64,000 nucleotides of DNA from Paralithodes platypus. Taxonomy: Eukaryota > Arthropoda > Malacostraca > Decapoda > Lithodidae. The notes beneath the pieces were generated by a model. That model did not search any database and had not been told where the DNA came from. It was given only the letters and a program-made list of their open reading frames with translations. A program made the position numbers and the translations under genes. Shown piece after piece: positions 63,991-64,000 of the stretch. How positions within the stretch are numbered: the first letter of the stretch is position 1; every line of letters starts with the position of its first letter. The DNA lies in the NCBI GenBank assembly GCA_032716605.1, contig CM064485.1, forward strand, positions 27,334,138 through 27,398,137, written 5' to 3'.

Positions 63991-64000
63991 GTCTTGATAA

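Overview
The window is animal nuclear DNA made almost entirely of transposable elements. Decayed and intact retroelements of many families lie nested in each other, with microsatellites, foldback elements and a satellite array. I see no operons, bacterial genes, rRNA genes or CRISPR arrays. The mix suggests a malacostracan or decapod crustacean: Gypsy, BEL/Pao and DIRS elements, several CR1/L2-like and I/jockey-like LINEs, tRNA-derived SINEs, a LINE with an (AACTG)n tail, and TTAGG/CCTAA pentamers. This is an inference from repeat content; no host marker gene is present to prove it.

Layout. 1-16.8 kb holds two copies of one Gypsy family (Gypsy-A) tail to tail around a 191-bp spacer; the right copy's LTR is split by a 3-kb I/jockey-like LINE. 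16.8-18.6 kb is a tandem array of a miniature LTR element: three LTRs and two 150-bp internal regions carrying a primer-binding site and a purine tract. 18.6-22.7 kb is a field of small repeats, including a piggyBac-type MITE whose empty site survives near 40.6 kb. 22.7-32.5 kb is a second Gypsy element (Gypsy-B) with two nearly identical 1.93-kb LTRs and an uninterrupted 1,930-codon gag-pol frame. 32.7-35.8 kb is a CR1-like LINE whose ORF1 carries an SGNH/GDSL-esterase-like domain; a 100-bp assembly gap follows. 35.9-40.1 kb holds LINE fragments and a BEL/Pao 5' end. 40.9-52.7 kb (minus strand) is one DIRS-like tyrosine-recombinase retrotransposon (gag, RT/RNase H, recombinase) broken by an L2/CR1-like LINE, an I/jockey-like LINE, a SINE and a 0.2-kb repeat. 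53.6-54.5 kb is a LINE 3' end.

The most gene-like unit that is not an obvious transposon is 54795-55763: an intact 322-residue frame with two complete retropepsin-like halves (DTG...ILLG and DTG...VLG) in one chain, with no gag, RT or integrase beside it. It could be a domesticated single-chain aspartic protease. 55.9-58 kb holds two copies of a palindromic MITE family, each with an exact 8-bp target-site duplication. 58.5-60.6 kb is a second CR1-like copy with a long open RT frame, inserted in an unassigned coding-like segment. 61-63.3 kb has LINE and SINE fragments and one unassigned exon-like frame (62469-62788, minus). The window ends in a diverged satellite array.

These units do not form a pathway. 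They interact as parasites and hosts of one another: LINE machinery probably moves the SINEs, and a shared LINE/SINE tail supports one such pair. The nesting order gives a relative history of insertion.
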